Shown: in pieces, positions 47,646 to 59,875 of the stretch | Numbering within the stretch: position 1 is the first letter of the stretch | Layout of the letters: every line of letters starts with the position of its first letter | Origin: Patagioenas fasciata | Lineage: Eukaryota; Chordata; Aves; Columbiformes; Columbidae | Reading direction: 5' to 3' | DNA: 64,000 bases | NCBI RefSeq assembly: GCF_037038585.1 | Contig: NC_092520.1 | Span: 195,927,604-195,991,603, forward strand | The notes under the pieces: model-generated | Told to the model about the DNA's origin: nothing | Databases searched by the model: none | The model's input: the letters and a program-made list of their open reading frames with translations, nothing else | Position numbers and translations under genes: made by a program

Positions 47646-49887
47646 CCCACTAACTTAAAATACATTCTAGTTCATGACTTCATGTACTGAAAATAACGTT
47701 TTTTCATGCACCTGTAATAAACTCCTCTTTTTGGATAGGTTAAATTAAGGTCAAATTCTGCTTTGAATTGGGTAATTCATTACTTATGTATTAAGTCAGT
47801 TTGTAATACCTGAAATAGATCCCAATGGTCTAAGTTCATCTTTTAAAGAAAACATCCTTATAAAACTATATTCTATAGCTAATGTAATATCAAGTGCTTG
47901 CTTCTACAATTACTGTAAGTAAGCCAAAGAAATTGCATATTTTCCCAACACTATGTATTTTTCATGCCAATGACTCATGCAATTGTTAAGCATGAAATGC
48001 ACAATTGTTTCTGTGACTTCAGAGAAATTAAATTAATGGAAGAATATCACCACAGTATACTTTAAAAAAGTGGAAAAATACAGAGATTCGTATTTTCAGG
48101 GAATACACAAATTTAGGATGAAATAAAGACATTTCCATCTGCATGGCCCTTCAGTGATTGCTACACTTATCTAACAGCTACATGATACATCTGGGTATCA
48201 GAGGCAGAGAGCTGAGTTATAAGAGACATGAAAATGGTGTAAAAAACATGAGGGAAATAGTTATAGAGTGTAGTAGTACAAGGGTGAATATGATTTTAGA
48301 ATAAGATTGGAGAGAAATCAGAGAGCTTTGCAATAGATACACCAAGGGACATGGTTTTATGGTGATGTGAGCAATGTCCTAAAAATAAAATAACATTTTT
48401 TCTTACTATGCATTAAACATCCTAAGATTGATGTGTATGGAAGAGAAAAGGTGTGGTCAGTTGACCTTGGCTGGATGCCAGTTGCCCACTGAGCTGCTCT
48501 ATCATTCCCTTTCCTCAAGTAGAAAATGTGATTAAAGGTTTGTGGGTCAAAATAGGGACAGGGAGATCACCAACTAGTTACAGGGAAGTTACAGGAACAG
48601 GGAAGATGGACTTAACTCAGGAAAATTAATTTAATATATTGCCAATTGAAAGCCAGAGTGGGATAATCTGAAAACACCTTCCCCCATTACTTCCTTCTTT
48701 CCAGGCTCAATTACGCTCCTGATTTTTCTACCTCCTCCCCACAAGAGGCAGAGGGGAACAGGGAATAGTATTTACTTCTGTTTCTTTCTTCTTCATTTAG
48801 TATTCTTTAATGGATGTTGTTCAAAGGATGCATTAACTTCGTTCTTCACAGGATCTTTATTTGTTTCTTAAGAAAATTAGATAGTATACTTTGAATTCAG
48901 TTGATCTATAACTAGAACTATTGTTTTGTAGAAAGTTTTGATTTTCTGTTTTAAATTTGTATCTTTGTAACTTGAATACACTATTATTCCCACTACAATC
49001 TCCTCTTAAAAATGATTATTTAAAAAATTAGATTAGTAGATGAAAGTTACGTGAAAGATTTTCTTATAAATAAAACCAACATACTTTGACTTTTCATTTT
49101 TAAATTTCTATTTTAGCAAAAAAATCTTTAAGTTGTATTTCTGAAAGAAACAGAAAGCCTCCTGATGACTTTTTAACGTTTTTTTTTGTTTGCTTGGTTG
49201 TCTTTTTATGTTCTTTATTAATAAACAGGAAAGCTACATTCACAAATCCCATAGTAAATGAGACAGAGAATCACTTAAAGAAATGGTCTCCAAGTTTAAC
49301 CTACCAAACACTGAAGAATATTCCTTTCTATTTCTGTTTGTCTGTAATGCTAGCAAAATGTATCAAACTTACACACATATGTATAAAAGTTTTGTCAACC
49401 TTTTCGCTAACAATCAGTAATGACAGTACCTTCATCCTTCTTTATACACGTAGTGACTGCTAAAACTTCATTCCTGTAACTGAAGTGAGTGGTAATATGA
49501 GTTATAAAACTATAAATATCCTGAAGAATCAGACAGATCTAGGGATAAATGCTGGCAACATCTGGGAATGGAAGTTCGATGCAGACTTTTGAGTTTGGGA
49601 CTTAGTCACTGTTTTTTAATTTTCCATCTGCAAATGGAGATACCAAGTGCAAATGCCTTCATGGGGCACTTGAAGAAAAAGATAATCTATTATATTTGCA
49701 TTATGATAATAACCCTCCTAGTAAGGAGCATAAGGAAATGCATAATTTTTATTCAGTGCAGGCCTTAGTTTGTGCTGTAAATAAGGAAAGAATTTAATTA
49801 AGAGGATAAAAAAGACATTGACTAGTTGTGACCCATGAAGAAAGCAGCAACTATCCTATGTGTTGATTGAGAAAAAGATGTAATGTT

Positions 49888-49907
49888 AAAAAAAAAAAAA
49901 AAAAAAA
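49888..49907. repeat. Poly-A run (20)
   Basis: Homopolymer following TAATGTT. No retrocopy body recognised. Confidence 0.9.
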
Positions 49908-52900
49908 CAGTTATATATTTAAAGATTGCATATCTGTACACAAAGATAAAATCATGGATGTTTTTATTATTCTTTTTAGAATAAAATTTGTCTCTCAACC
50001 TAAACATTCATTGTCATGATTTCAAGGAAAAACTAAATACATGTTTGTCAAGGTGCATATTTTACTTTTTCTTCTAAGACAACAGAAATAATTCACTTAT
50101 GGGCCTCCAAAGCCTGAGAAAGGCAAAGGCTAAAGATAGACAATATTTTTGATATTTCATGATTCCATCTGTAGTGAAATATGATAATCGGAGTTCCAAT
50201 TCACAGAGCAAGGTAAAAGCCACATTAACATTATATGAGATAGCTGTGAAAGAACATGAGTTGATGTCAATTGTGTATTCCACCCATGGTGTGGGACTCA
50301 GCAGGTTTCCTGTGCTCATGATAAGCTTTAGTGGCAGGAATCCAAAAGAGATCCTTCAAGCTTGCAATGCTGAGCTTTACAAAGCATGAGCTATGGCACT
50401 CAGCTCTGCCAATAAAGTACACAGCAGTGACTGACATCCAAAGAAACTGAGATACAAAACACAAAGGAGCTGGGCATCTACTAGATTAGAATTTAGTACT
50501 TCCACAACAGGGAGTTTATTCTGGAAGCTGTGGATGCCAAAGATGTCACAAACATAAGCAAATGTTGCAGCACTTCTCTGAAAGATTCCCCATCATTTCA
50601 CCTCAGCTAAAAGGAAATTGGAAGACAGAACATCAAGGGATTTAATATACATATTGACAAGAGGTGAAAAATTCACAATTCCCTACTCTTATTAGTGGAG
50701 TCAGGTTTAGAAATAATTTATGTAATTTTTAAAACCAGAAAATTAACGATGTTTTCCTGTCTTTTCTCTGAAGATTTTAAATGCAAAAAAAACCCCAGCA
50801 GCACTTCTTTCTTGAAGATAAGCATGCATTGCTCTGCAGATACCCTGACCAGGGTTTTATTTTTATTGTTGCCTGTAGTCTTATTGAGGTAGCTATCTGC
50901 AGGCTGTTCCTGGGAACCTATGTAATGCGTCTGCTCTTGGTCCAAATGTATTAATTGATATTCTGGTCAGATCTCAAACATTTTTAATTGTATTCTTAAG
51001 GAAAAATTTGTTGTTTCTCTCACCTGGACTTTCACTTCACAAGTTCTTACCGAAGATGCTGGTACATTTGTTAAAATATTACTAGGATAAAGAGGAGCTT
51101 TATTATCATCCTTGGCTTCTATTCAGTATCAAAAGACTGACTTAAAAGGGAGCTGTTAAGATGAGCAGGATAGGCTATATACAAATCTGGTTTATCAGTT
51201 GCTTGTACGTAGCAGAGTATATGTGGATTCCTGTGCCAGGAGATTATAATAGAAACTGGATATCAAAATCAGAAATAGTAATTTTGACCTGTGTTCTCAA
51301 AGGACCTCAAGAGTCAACTGGAGGCCTCACAGTACATTCAGAAATTACTGGCATTAAAGCACTGAGCAGGAAAGATAGATAGGATTAAGTAATATGAATG
51401 GTATAAATGGCTAACAAGGTACAGAATAATAATGGTTAAGCACAATACTCAGACTGTTTAACTTGGCAGTCATAGTACTTATGTTAAAGAGAAATGTAAG
51501 CAATTCAGACCACCTGCTCTTGAGATTTTCTAAACCTCAGGTCCTACACAGTGAAGAAAGAAGTTGTTGCGGTAATCCATTTAGACAGTGAAAATATTAT
51601 TTAAATAATATTAATCTTTAAAAAAAAAAAAAGGCAAAAAAGTGCCCTAAACTGGAAAGAAGGCAAAATAAATGTCGTTTTAGTTATGGAATTTCCCAGA
51701 GTAATTTCAGATGGAAGAGATTTATATTTTTCAGGAAATCTTTTCATAGGACTGTGGAGGAAGAGTTAACACAAAATAATACGTTTATGTTAGTGATGTT
51801 ATATTTGTAGCTGCAAGACTACTTGCTTGGAAGAATAACAATAAGGGAAACCAGAAAAAGAAAATCTGTCTTGGCATTTGCCGATTCCAGGTCAGCCAAA
51901 CAAATAGGAAAATTTAGAAGAATGGAAGGAAATAAGTAGATTACAGACATGTTTTCTGTCTTAAGAACATTTTTTTTTTTCTAATTCAAAATAACCTTGA
52001 GTGTTTTCTTGAGTGCTTTTTTTGAACATGCTTCTCCTGAGGCAGTATAATGAAGTACTTGCAGTGGTGGCTTTCATTGTATCACAAGATACCTGGCTCC
52101 AAACAGCTCTTCCATCATATAGTTCTGGGAATTTCAGAGAAATATGGAAGCAGCACAGCCAGCTTCATTTGTAGATAGGGAACTAATACATCTTGCATTT
52201 TCTCCTGCACCTTATTAATATGCAGAATTTATTACCTTATTCTATTCCCTTTTCAGTTGCTTCACTGCAAAATTAAACTCCAAGAAGAAAACCAACTTAT
52301 GTTAGTACACCAGGACATCATGATTACATATATTTGATTTTATCTTTAAATGTTTTTTGTTCAAAGAAAAACAAAACTTGAAAATAAAAATTTCAAAACC
52401 ATCTGCGTTTTTTTGGGGGGGAACTTGGACTTAAACTGACAAAAGGCCATAGGTAGACCCACAAATACTTAGCAAAACAGTAACACATACAGCACTACAA
52501 GAGACATCTAAGTTCTCCTACTCAGTGTATTGAGAGAGCTTAGTACCACATTATAATGTTGATGATTGTCAGCTTCTTAAATGGCAAAGAGGCTACATCT
52601 AATGATAGACTGTATCGTGATCACAGATGTAAAATATAGTATCATACAAGGTGCTATGAAGAGAATTAACTGTCCCAGTCAAAACCAGCACACCCTTCTG
52701 CAGGCATAGCTGAGCATATCATCTTCCTTACATAAACCTTCCACAAAGAGACAGTGAGTTCTGAAAGTAGTATCTTCAGAAATCGTATGAGGGAAAATGC
52801 AGTGTATTATTGGGTGGTATATATCTAAGCACTGATAAGAGTAGTGGTACCACTCTTGTAAGACCTCAGATGTGCATGGCTTTCAAAAAATCTTATGCTA

Positions 52901-54162
52901 ATAAGACAGTTCTGCATTTCTGAACAGGCTTTCTGAGCAGTATGGCCCTTTCAAAAATATGTACTTGGCTCCTGAACCTACATGTCTCATTTAGATGCTT
53001 GAAACTGTTAAAGGATTATTTTCGTTAATGGGAATTACAGTGTCAGCTTCTACTGTCTGTCTCACATCTAACATCCACAAAATTATGTGTACTGTTTCAT
53101 TCATCCTTGTAAATCATTCGATTCACACTTGTGCCTTGCCTGGAGTACATGGGAAATCTAGTGTGTCTAATGTGTCAGGAGATGCTGGTATAGGCAATCT
53201 CAGTACTTCTAAATTATACTGGGTGAACAGTATCAGTTGTTGAAAATGTTCTACCTGTAAAGTATCCATCTTAGGAAGGAAACCACATGGTGGGTGGCTG
53301 CCCTCTGGCAACTGATGAGAACAGTGCTCTATTTCTAGCTTAAGCAAAGAACAGATTTCATTTCTTTGCAGCACAAGCATCTTCATTGTATCTGCCAGAT
53401 GATGCAGTAGTCTAATGCTTTTCTTTTCAGCAGTAAAAACAAAGACTCAGAAGTTACTTATGCTATGAATGAAATGGCGATCAAATTGTTTTCTAAAAGC
53501 CATTAATTGATATATTCCAACTATTTTCTACTTTGTTGTATACAGAAATTTCTGTTGCATAACACATAAAGAGGAGGGTGCTAGGAGTCCAATATATTAA
53601 AGAAAGTGAAAGAATTTGGCAAGGAATATGTGCAACTTCGTGTCTTTATGTATAAATCAATCCAGCACATTGAAACATTTAAAAATTATATATAAAAGGT
53701 CTAATTTTAATGTAAAATGTCTAACTGAAGTTATATAGATGTAAAAACAAGTGTGTAGAAAGCTCACTTGAATTATAAAGAAGGTCTGCTTCACAGAGTA
53801 TTTCACTGAGACATGACTGGACAAATATAGTAAGTTTGAGAACTTCTAAAACATGGCTTTCTATCAGCAGGTTTTGCAGACACAAGACATCCAGATGGCA
53901 CTCAAAGAAAAACAATGATGAATCAAGCCTTTAGTATATGCTATTCATCACATTATCAGATATAGCAAGTTTTGCCAACACCTGGTAATCAACACATTAT
54001 TCTTGCAGTAGAACCATTAAATGGACTAAATAAGAAATTGTGGGATACCTGTTAACAAGTTAATCAGCTGAGGAGAACGTCTGGTTTTCTTTTCTTCCAA
54101 GGTATATAAATCACAACACACAAAACCACCAGAATATTATTTTTTGAAATAAAACTGGGGGC

Positions 54163-55057
54163 TGGTATCAGTACTGAGGCTGGTGTTATTCAATATATTC
54201 ATCAATGATTTGAATGAGGGAATAGAGTGTACTATCAGCAAGTTTGCTGGTGACACCAAGCTGGGAGGAGTGGCTGACATGCAACAAGGCTGTGCTGCCA
54301 TCCAGCGAGACCTGGACAGGCTGGAGAGTTGGGCGGGGAAATATTTAATGAAATATAACAAGGGCAAGTGTAGAGTATTGCATCTGGGTAGGAGCAACCC
54401 CAGGTTCCAGTATAAATTCGGGAATGACCTATTAGAGAGCAGTTGTAGGGGAAAGGGACCTGGGGATCCTGATGGACAGCAGGATGACAGTGAGTCAACA
54501 CTGTGCCCTTGTGGCCAAGAAGGCCAATGGCATCCTGGGGTATATTAGAAGGGAGGTGGTTAGTAGGTCAAGAGAGGTTCTCCTTCCCCTCTACTCTGCC
54601 CTGGTGAGACCACATCTGGAATATTGTGTCCAGTTCTGGGCCCCCCAGTTCAAGAAGGACAGGGAACTGCTGGAGTGAGTCCAGCGCAGGGCAACAAAGG
54701 TGATTAAGGGAGTGGAGCATCTCGTGTATGAGGAAAGGCTGAGGGAGTTGGCTCTCTTTAGCTTGGAGAAGAGGAGACTGAGGGGTGACCTTATTAATGT
54801 TTACAAATATATAAAGGGTGAGTGTCACAAGAATGAAGTCAGGCTCTTCTCAATGACAACCAACGGTAGGACAAGGGGTAATGGGTTCAAACTGGAACAC
54901 GAGAGGTTCCACTTAAATTTGAGAAGAAACTACTTCTCAGTGAGGGTGACAGAACACTGGAACAGGCTACTCAGGGAGGTTGTGGAGTCTCCTACTCTGG
55001 AGACATTCAAAACCCACCTGGACACATTCCTGTGTAACCTCATCTAGTTGTTCCTGT
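54163..55057 (+). mobile_element. CR1 LINE lacking its 3' tail
   Basis: ORF2 from just before the YADD-equivalent motif to the stop codon, of the same subfamily as 37068 and 59066. It begins near GGTATCAGTACTGAGGCTGG and passes the stop of ORF2 (ACCTCATCTAG). Homology then ends around GTTCCTG at 55057, before the GGGATTGGACTAGATGA segment and terminal repeat that the other copies have. CR1 copies are normally truncated at the 5' end and keep the 3' end, so the missing tail implies a later deletion or rearrangement at this side. Confidence 0.93.
54183..55047 (+). pseudogene. CR1 reverse transcriptase, palm to C-terminus, dead
   Basis: Residue order follows CR1 ORF2: LFNIFINDLNEGIECTISKF, then AGDTKLGG where active copies have ADDTKLGG, then the CAAIQRDLDRLESWAGKYLM region. 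After frameshifts near 54470-54690 come [60 protein letters not shown] and [20 protein letters not shown], ending at a stop at 55047. The motif-C catalytic pair is altered (the first Asp is Gly), so it is inactive even apart from the frameshifts. It is the most complete reverse transcriptase remnant in the window. Confidence 0.93.
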
Positions 55058-58000
55058 GTCTCATAATTGGACGTGAATTTCTGTTCTCAGAATTTATCAA
55101 GATACCAATTTTCCATTACAGAAAAATAATTGCTGCTGTTCAGTAATAAGTTGTACCTCAATTTGTAGACACAGTACAGACACCATCAGATTTCTCTTGT
55201 ATGAGTCTACCCAGAAGTCATTTCAAGAGAAGACAGCAGGGTGACCTGCTGTCAGGGTAGATACAAGTTGAAGCATCTAGTATGTAGATATTAGAAGGCA
55301 AGTGACTCCATACAAGTTTCTTCCTAGTGTCTCCAAGTCTAGTATATTATCTGAACAGAACAAACATAAAAGAAATATGATAAGAAACAAAGGAGGAACT
55401 CTCAGCAGTGTGTACAGTGTAGCTATATTTTTGGGAAAGTACACAGGAGTTCTGTTCATTCATACCTGCTGACCCACACCAAATAGCTTTACACCTTTAA
55501 AAATATTTAAAGACTCCAACTATAACAGTTACAATTAATCACGTGATTCAACACTTACATGACTGAAACTTTTATACACCTGGATAAAAGGAAAGTTATA
55601 TTCTTCTCAGTGTGGTATTGAATTGTAGCCTGTAGTTGAACTTTTAATCTTATTTTTAGCTCCTGAATGTGTTTTTTATTTCATTTTTTCTCCTTGTAAG
55701 ATTTCCCAGCAGGGATACACAAGTCCCAATTAATTTGCATTATTGGCATTGATGAAAAGCTGTCAATGTTTGTCATAGTCACATTTCCTTCATATTTCAG
55801 CTATGGAAAACAAACAGACAAAAAACAAAAACAAAAAACAAGCAAACCATAAACAAAACAAAACAAAACCAAACAGAAGTGATAGAAAAAGTCACGGTAA
55901 CCTACAGTCAAAATTTGCTTTATCTTTTTTTCCTCTGCTATTTTATTAGATATTAGTTAATCCAGTTGGATACTGTTAATCCAACTTGTTGACAGATTTG
56001 TAGAATGCTTTTCCTGCTACTCTCCAAACAACCTAAAATGACACTTCTTTCAGTGTTATTTTTCAGTTGTGGGATACCTTTTTTCCACATTTATAGTCAG
56101 GGTCTTTGAAAATCAACATGCCCATTTGTATCAAGTAATATTATAAATCTAAATATTAGGAGGCCTAAAGTAGGGTTATATTACAGCCAAGATTTCTTTA
56201 TTGCATATGCAAAAAAAATACATCATTTCAGAAGAAAGTTCAGAGTACTTGGGTTACTGTAAACTTCTAAATCACTGTCTCCCTCTAGTCCTTCACAATT
56301 CATGGCTATTTCTGAAACATGCGCCTAAACATGGACCTAAAGGTCACGTTATTATTGCAGTCCCAGGGAATTTTTGTCTAAAAAGATGTCATCACATAAC
56401 CTGCCCAATTTAAAACAACGAGCACCACCAAAAAAGTCTCAGCTATACAATTCCAAGAAGATAAAGGTGTGGTGTCATTCCAGCTGGCTGGGGGAAAGGG
56501 CAAACACATATTATTTTACTAATGCAGCTTCCCACTTTAAATTGATTTACTTGAAGAAGACAATCAACTATTTTGTTTCGTATTAAAGTAGGTTTAATTA
56601 AAACTTCTGAATTTTTCTCTTCCATTTATGTCCAGACATCATTCCCTTTTTCTTAGCCACAGCTTTCTCTGTGAAGGGATGACTACAGCTCTTGACAAAC
56701 CTTTTGCAGCTGAGGCCTTTTGTGCAAATTGTGGGACATGAATACACTGGAACCTTGAATCTGAAGCAGGATAACTTTGACTCACAAATAGAACAACTAA
56801 AATAATCTGAATTGACTTTGTGCTGTGGTTGTGGTATCTTGCTTTTCATTCTGGTTAGAGATTACAGTAAAAAGACTACTTTATTACACATAATACAAAG
56901 GTGTGTTATTCCATACCTCACTGTTAATCTGTGGATTTCTTAGTTTGCTTTTAAAATTAACATAATTGTTTTGAGGACTACTTTGTTCTCCATAAAATAA
57001 GCATCTAGTCCCTTAATATGTCAGCAGCCTTTAGATTTCTATTTCTCTTCCTTTCAACTAACCATGCTGTAACTGAAATCAGCCAAATAATTCACATACT
57101 TAAATTTCATCCTACCTATAAGGTGGTTTAGTTTAAGACAGACATCTTTTATAGACAGTTCATTTTAGCTTCAACAAAAGGAGTCAACCTCTAAATGCCA
57201 ATTCTCTCAAGTGATTATTAAAGGAATATAGATAAAAAATTAAGGAAAATTATCTAAACTTCTGAGGTCTAACACTATATAAATTTCATCCCACCCTAAA
57301 GATTTGGGGTAGAAATTGAGCTAAAATAAAAATACTAAATTAGCAACATACTAAGAAAGAATAGTAATTTGATACTGTCAAATAATATCATGATAAAGAG
57401 CCCTCATATATCTTACTTTACTTATTTAAGTCAACTTTATAAATTCATCTCAAGGAAGCAGATTAGAAACAGAATATATCTATGTGCTTTCAAGTACATT
57501 GTTATTATGTTCAGAACATCATGCACGTGTAATTTTTCTTCTTGACAGGAGACTTCTACAGAATTATTTTAAATAGTCGAGAAGAAATATTTGCCTTTAC
57601 AAAAGAGTAAGAAAATCTATCTATAGTGGGTATAGATAACATAAAGAGGAGATGCAGAATTCCAGCTAGGTGCTTCTAGCTCTCTCCTGGTAATTACAGT
57701 AACAAAACAATTTGACATATAAATTATTCTGAATCAGATGCAGTGACAAAAATTTTGCCACCAACTTCAAATGAGCTGCGTAACATTCTATAGGAATGAA
57801 ATGATGTTTCAATTTCTGTAGCTGCTCAGAAAATTTATACAGACTACTAATTCTCAAGGTGTTAACTAGTAATTTTCAAGGTTAATAATTCCCAGCTTTC
57901 CTCATATTGTGCTATTGCTCAAAAGGAATAATTTAATCTCCCTCTGCAGTATCTGGTGCTGTTGCTAGACACGCTTTTGGACTGATAGAGCATTGACTTT

Positions 58001-59065
58001 TTCTGTAGCCACCTATATGTTTAGATACCAGTGGCTAAAATACACAAGTACTCAGTTCAAGAAAATAGCTTAAGTAAAGGATTGCTGCATTTCTAACTGA
58101 AATGAACTTACTGTAACAAGACTGTTTAAATAAGTGTTTGTATGTTCTGTTCCCTGCTAGTCCCTAATCTGACTGAGAAGTGAGAATGGCCTGGTGTATT
58201 ATTTAAATATAGAGAGTAGGTACAGTAACAAACAACATTGCTGTATATTCAATATGTTTCTGTGAATCATTAAAATTACAATATGGCACTTGGCATTCAT
58301 TTCAATCAAGACTGAAAACCCTCCACCTACCCTCTTCACCATTTCAGTTGTACAGTCCACTGACTCTTACATTTTAGAAGATCAATCACTGAGGTATTGA
58401 TTTTAAAGAAGTACAAAAATCAAAGCCGAATGAACACGTCTGACTTGTTCATAATGCATGGTCAGCTTTGGGGAAGAGAAATTGTGAAATAACATGGTGG
58501 TGGAGAAACAGTTGGACTGTGACTTGAATAAAGCAGATTACACTGGCAACAAATCAATGATAGAGCGGAGCATTCCATTTCATGGCTTTTGCAAAAGACA
58601 GATGCAGAAAGGTATTGTGGATGATATAGTCCCATCAACATTCCATTTTGTAAGCTGGGCAGGAGAAAAAAAATGCATGCAGGCTCCAAAACAAAATGAC
58701 ATATTTAGATATGGAGCTGCAACAGTTTTCTATCTTCAAACTCAAGTTTTGTTTAGAATTGTGCACTGCTGCTCACTACCTTTGATGAAGATGTATTTTC
58801 ACAGCAGGAAAACTGTACCAGTAGTAAAGTAGTTGTCAGAATTAATTGCCTACAGATAATAAGAAATTACCTGCTTCAGTAGCATGTTATATTTCTTTAT
58901 TAAACTAGAAAAAAAATCAGACTGATTTTGCTTTATTATATTCTCTCTCTTTACTACCACCCCTTTGCTTTAAAACTTTATACCTAGGAATGTTTTGGAC
59001 AGGATTTCATGCAGAAAATGAGAGAGGAGTTGGAAATGAAAAACAAAACCTGAACATAACGGCTT
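55058..59065. other. Noncoding DNA between two CR1s
   Basis: Contains a CAAA tract (55807-55875) and a cysteine-rich, lysine-rich minus-strand frame (56598-56849) of unknown meaning. A plus-strand frame at 58494-58832 is also unrecognised. Confidence 0.5.
55807..55875. repeat. CAAAA-rich simple repeat
   Basis: Run of CAAA, CAAAA and CAAAAA units, A/C only apart from a few G and T positions. Confidence 0.85.
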
Positions 59066-59508
59066 AGAATCACAGAATGTTAGGGATTGGAAGGGACATC
59101 AAAAGTTCATCTAGTCCAATCCCCCTGCCGGAGCAGGAACACCTAGATGAGGTTACACAGGAATGTGTCCAGGCGGGTTTTGAATGTCTCCAGAGTAGGA
59201 GACTCCACAACCCCCCTGAGCAGCCTGTTCCAGTGTTCTGTTACCCTCACTGAGAAGAAGTTTCTTCTCAAATTTAAATGAAACCTCTTGTGTTCCAGTT
59301 TCCAGAGAAGAGCCTGTCTCCATCCTCATGGCACTCACCCTTTATATATTTATAAACATTGATAAGGTCACCCCTCAGTCTCCTCTTCTCCAAACTAAAG
59401 AGACCCAGCTCCCTCAGCCTTTCCTCATAAGGGAGATGCTCCACTCCCTTAATCATCTTTGTTGCCCTGCTCTGGACTCACTCCAGAAGTTCCCTGTCCT
59501 TCTTGAAC
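59066..59508 (-). mobile_element. CR1 LINE 3' end (GTTAGGGATTGG subfamily)
   Basis: The inverted tail AGAATCACAGAATG then TTAGGGATTGGAAGGGACAT opens the element. ORF2 in reverse runs through the [20 protein letters not shown] segment to GTTCCCTGTCCTTCTTGAAC, where it is 5'-truncated. Minus-strand frames retain [20 protein letters not shown]. An internal deletion near 59290 removes codons between the [15 protein letters not shown] region and the C-terminus. It is opposite in orientation to the CR1 at 54163-55057, and they overlap in content over roughly 350 bp. Confidence 0.95.
59274..59456 (-). pseudogene. CR1 reverse transcriptase C-terminal remnant
   Basis: Sixty open codons of CR1 ORF2 thumb-side sequence including [20 protein letters not shown] and the [15 protein letters not shown] continuation. 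After [11 protein letters not shown] the reading jumps to the 3' coding end (NTRGFI), showing a deletion of the intervening codons. Non-functional. Confidence 0.88.
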
Positions 59509-59763
59509 GTGATCTATTCCCACCCTAACAAAAGTTTCATTCATTCCAGCTCCACAAGTGTGATGAAATGAGAAAATGAAGAACCTGTGTGTTTTGACAG
59601 AAAGAAGAAAAAGATTTGGTTGGATTTGGCTTGTGGCTTCCCCTTAAAATAATTCCACATGAAGTAAATAAAAATGTAGGGATACGACTAACAGTAGATC
59701 TGCTGTAAATGATATAATTTATTATTTAAAGCATAATAATCTAAGTAGAAAGGTAAGCAAATT

Positions 59764-59875
59764 GGGGGGGTGGGTATTTGGTTGGGGTTTGTTTTTTGTT
59801 TTGTTTTGTTTTGGTTTTTTTATTATTTTTGTGTGTGTGTGTGTTTTTTGTGGATTTTTTTTGTTTGTTTGTTTA
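59764..59875. repeat. G/T-only tract with possible quadruplex
   Basis: About 110 bp with no C and only a handful of As on this strand: a G7-T-G3 start, GGTTGGGG, TTTTG units, an uninterrupted GT run at 59830-59844, then TTTG units. The first 24 bases hold enough G-runs for a quadruplex, though one loop is about nine bases. Confidence 0.8.

Larger units (their letters stand above)
40169..54162. other. About 14 kb of single-copy noncoding DNA
   Basis: The largest stretch without a recognised mobile element. It holds TA, TTGG and CAAA microsatellites, long A and T homopolymers, a perfect 20-bp palindrome at 46874-46893 and a small tandem array at 47593-47645. Frames are short; the most protein-like is on the minus strand at 53123-53430. 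Exons may be hidden but none can be supported. Confidence 0.5.
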
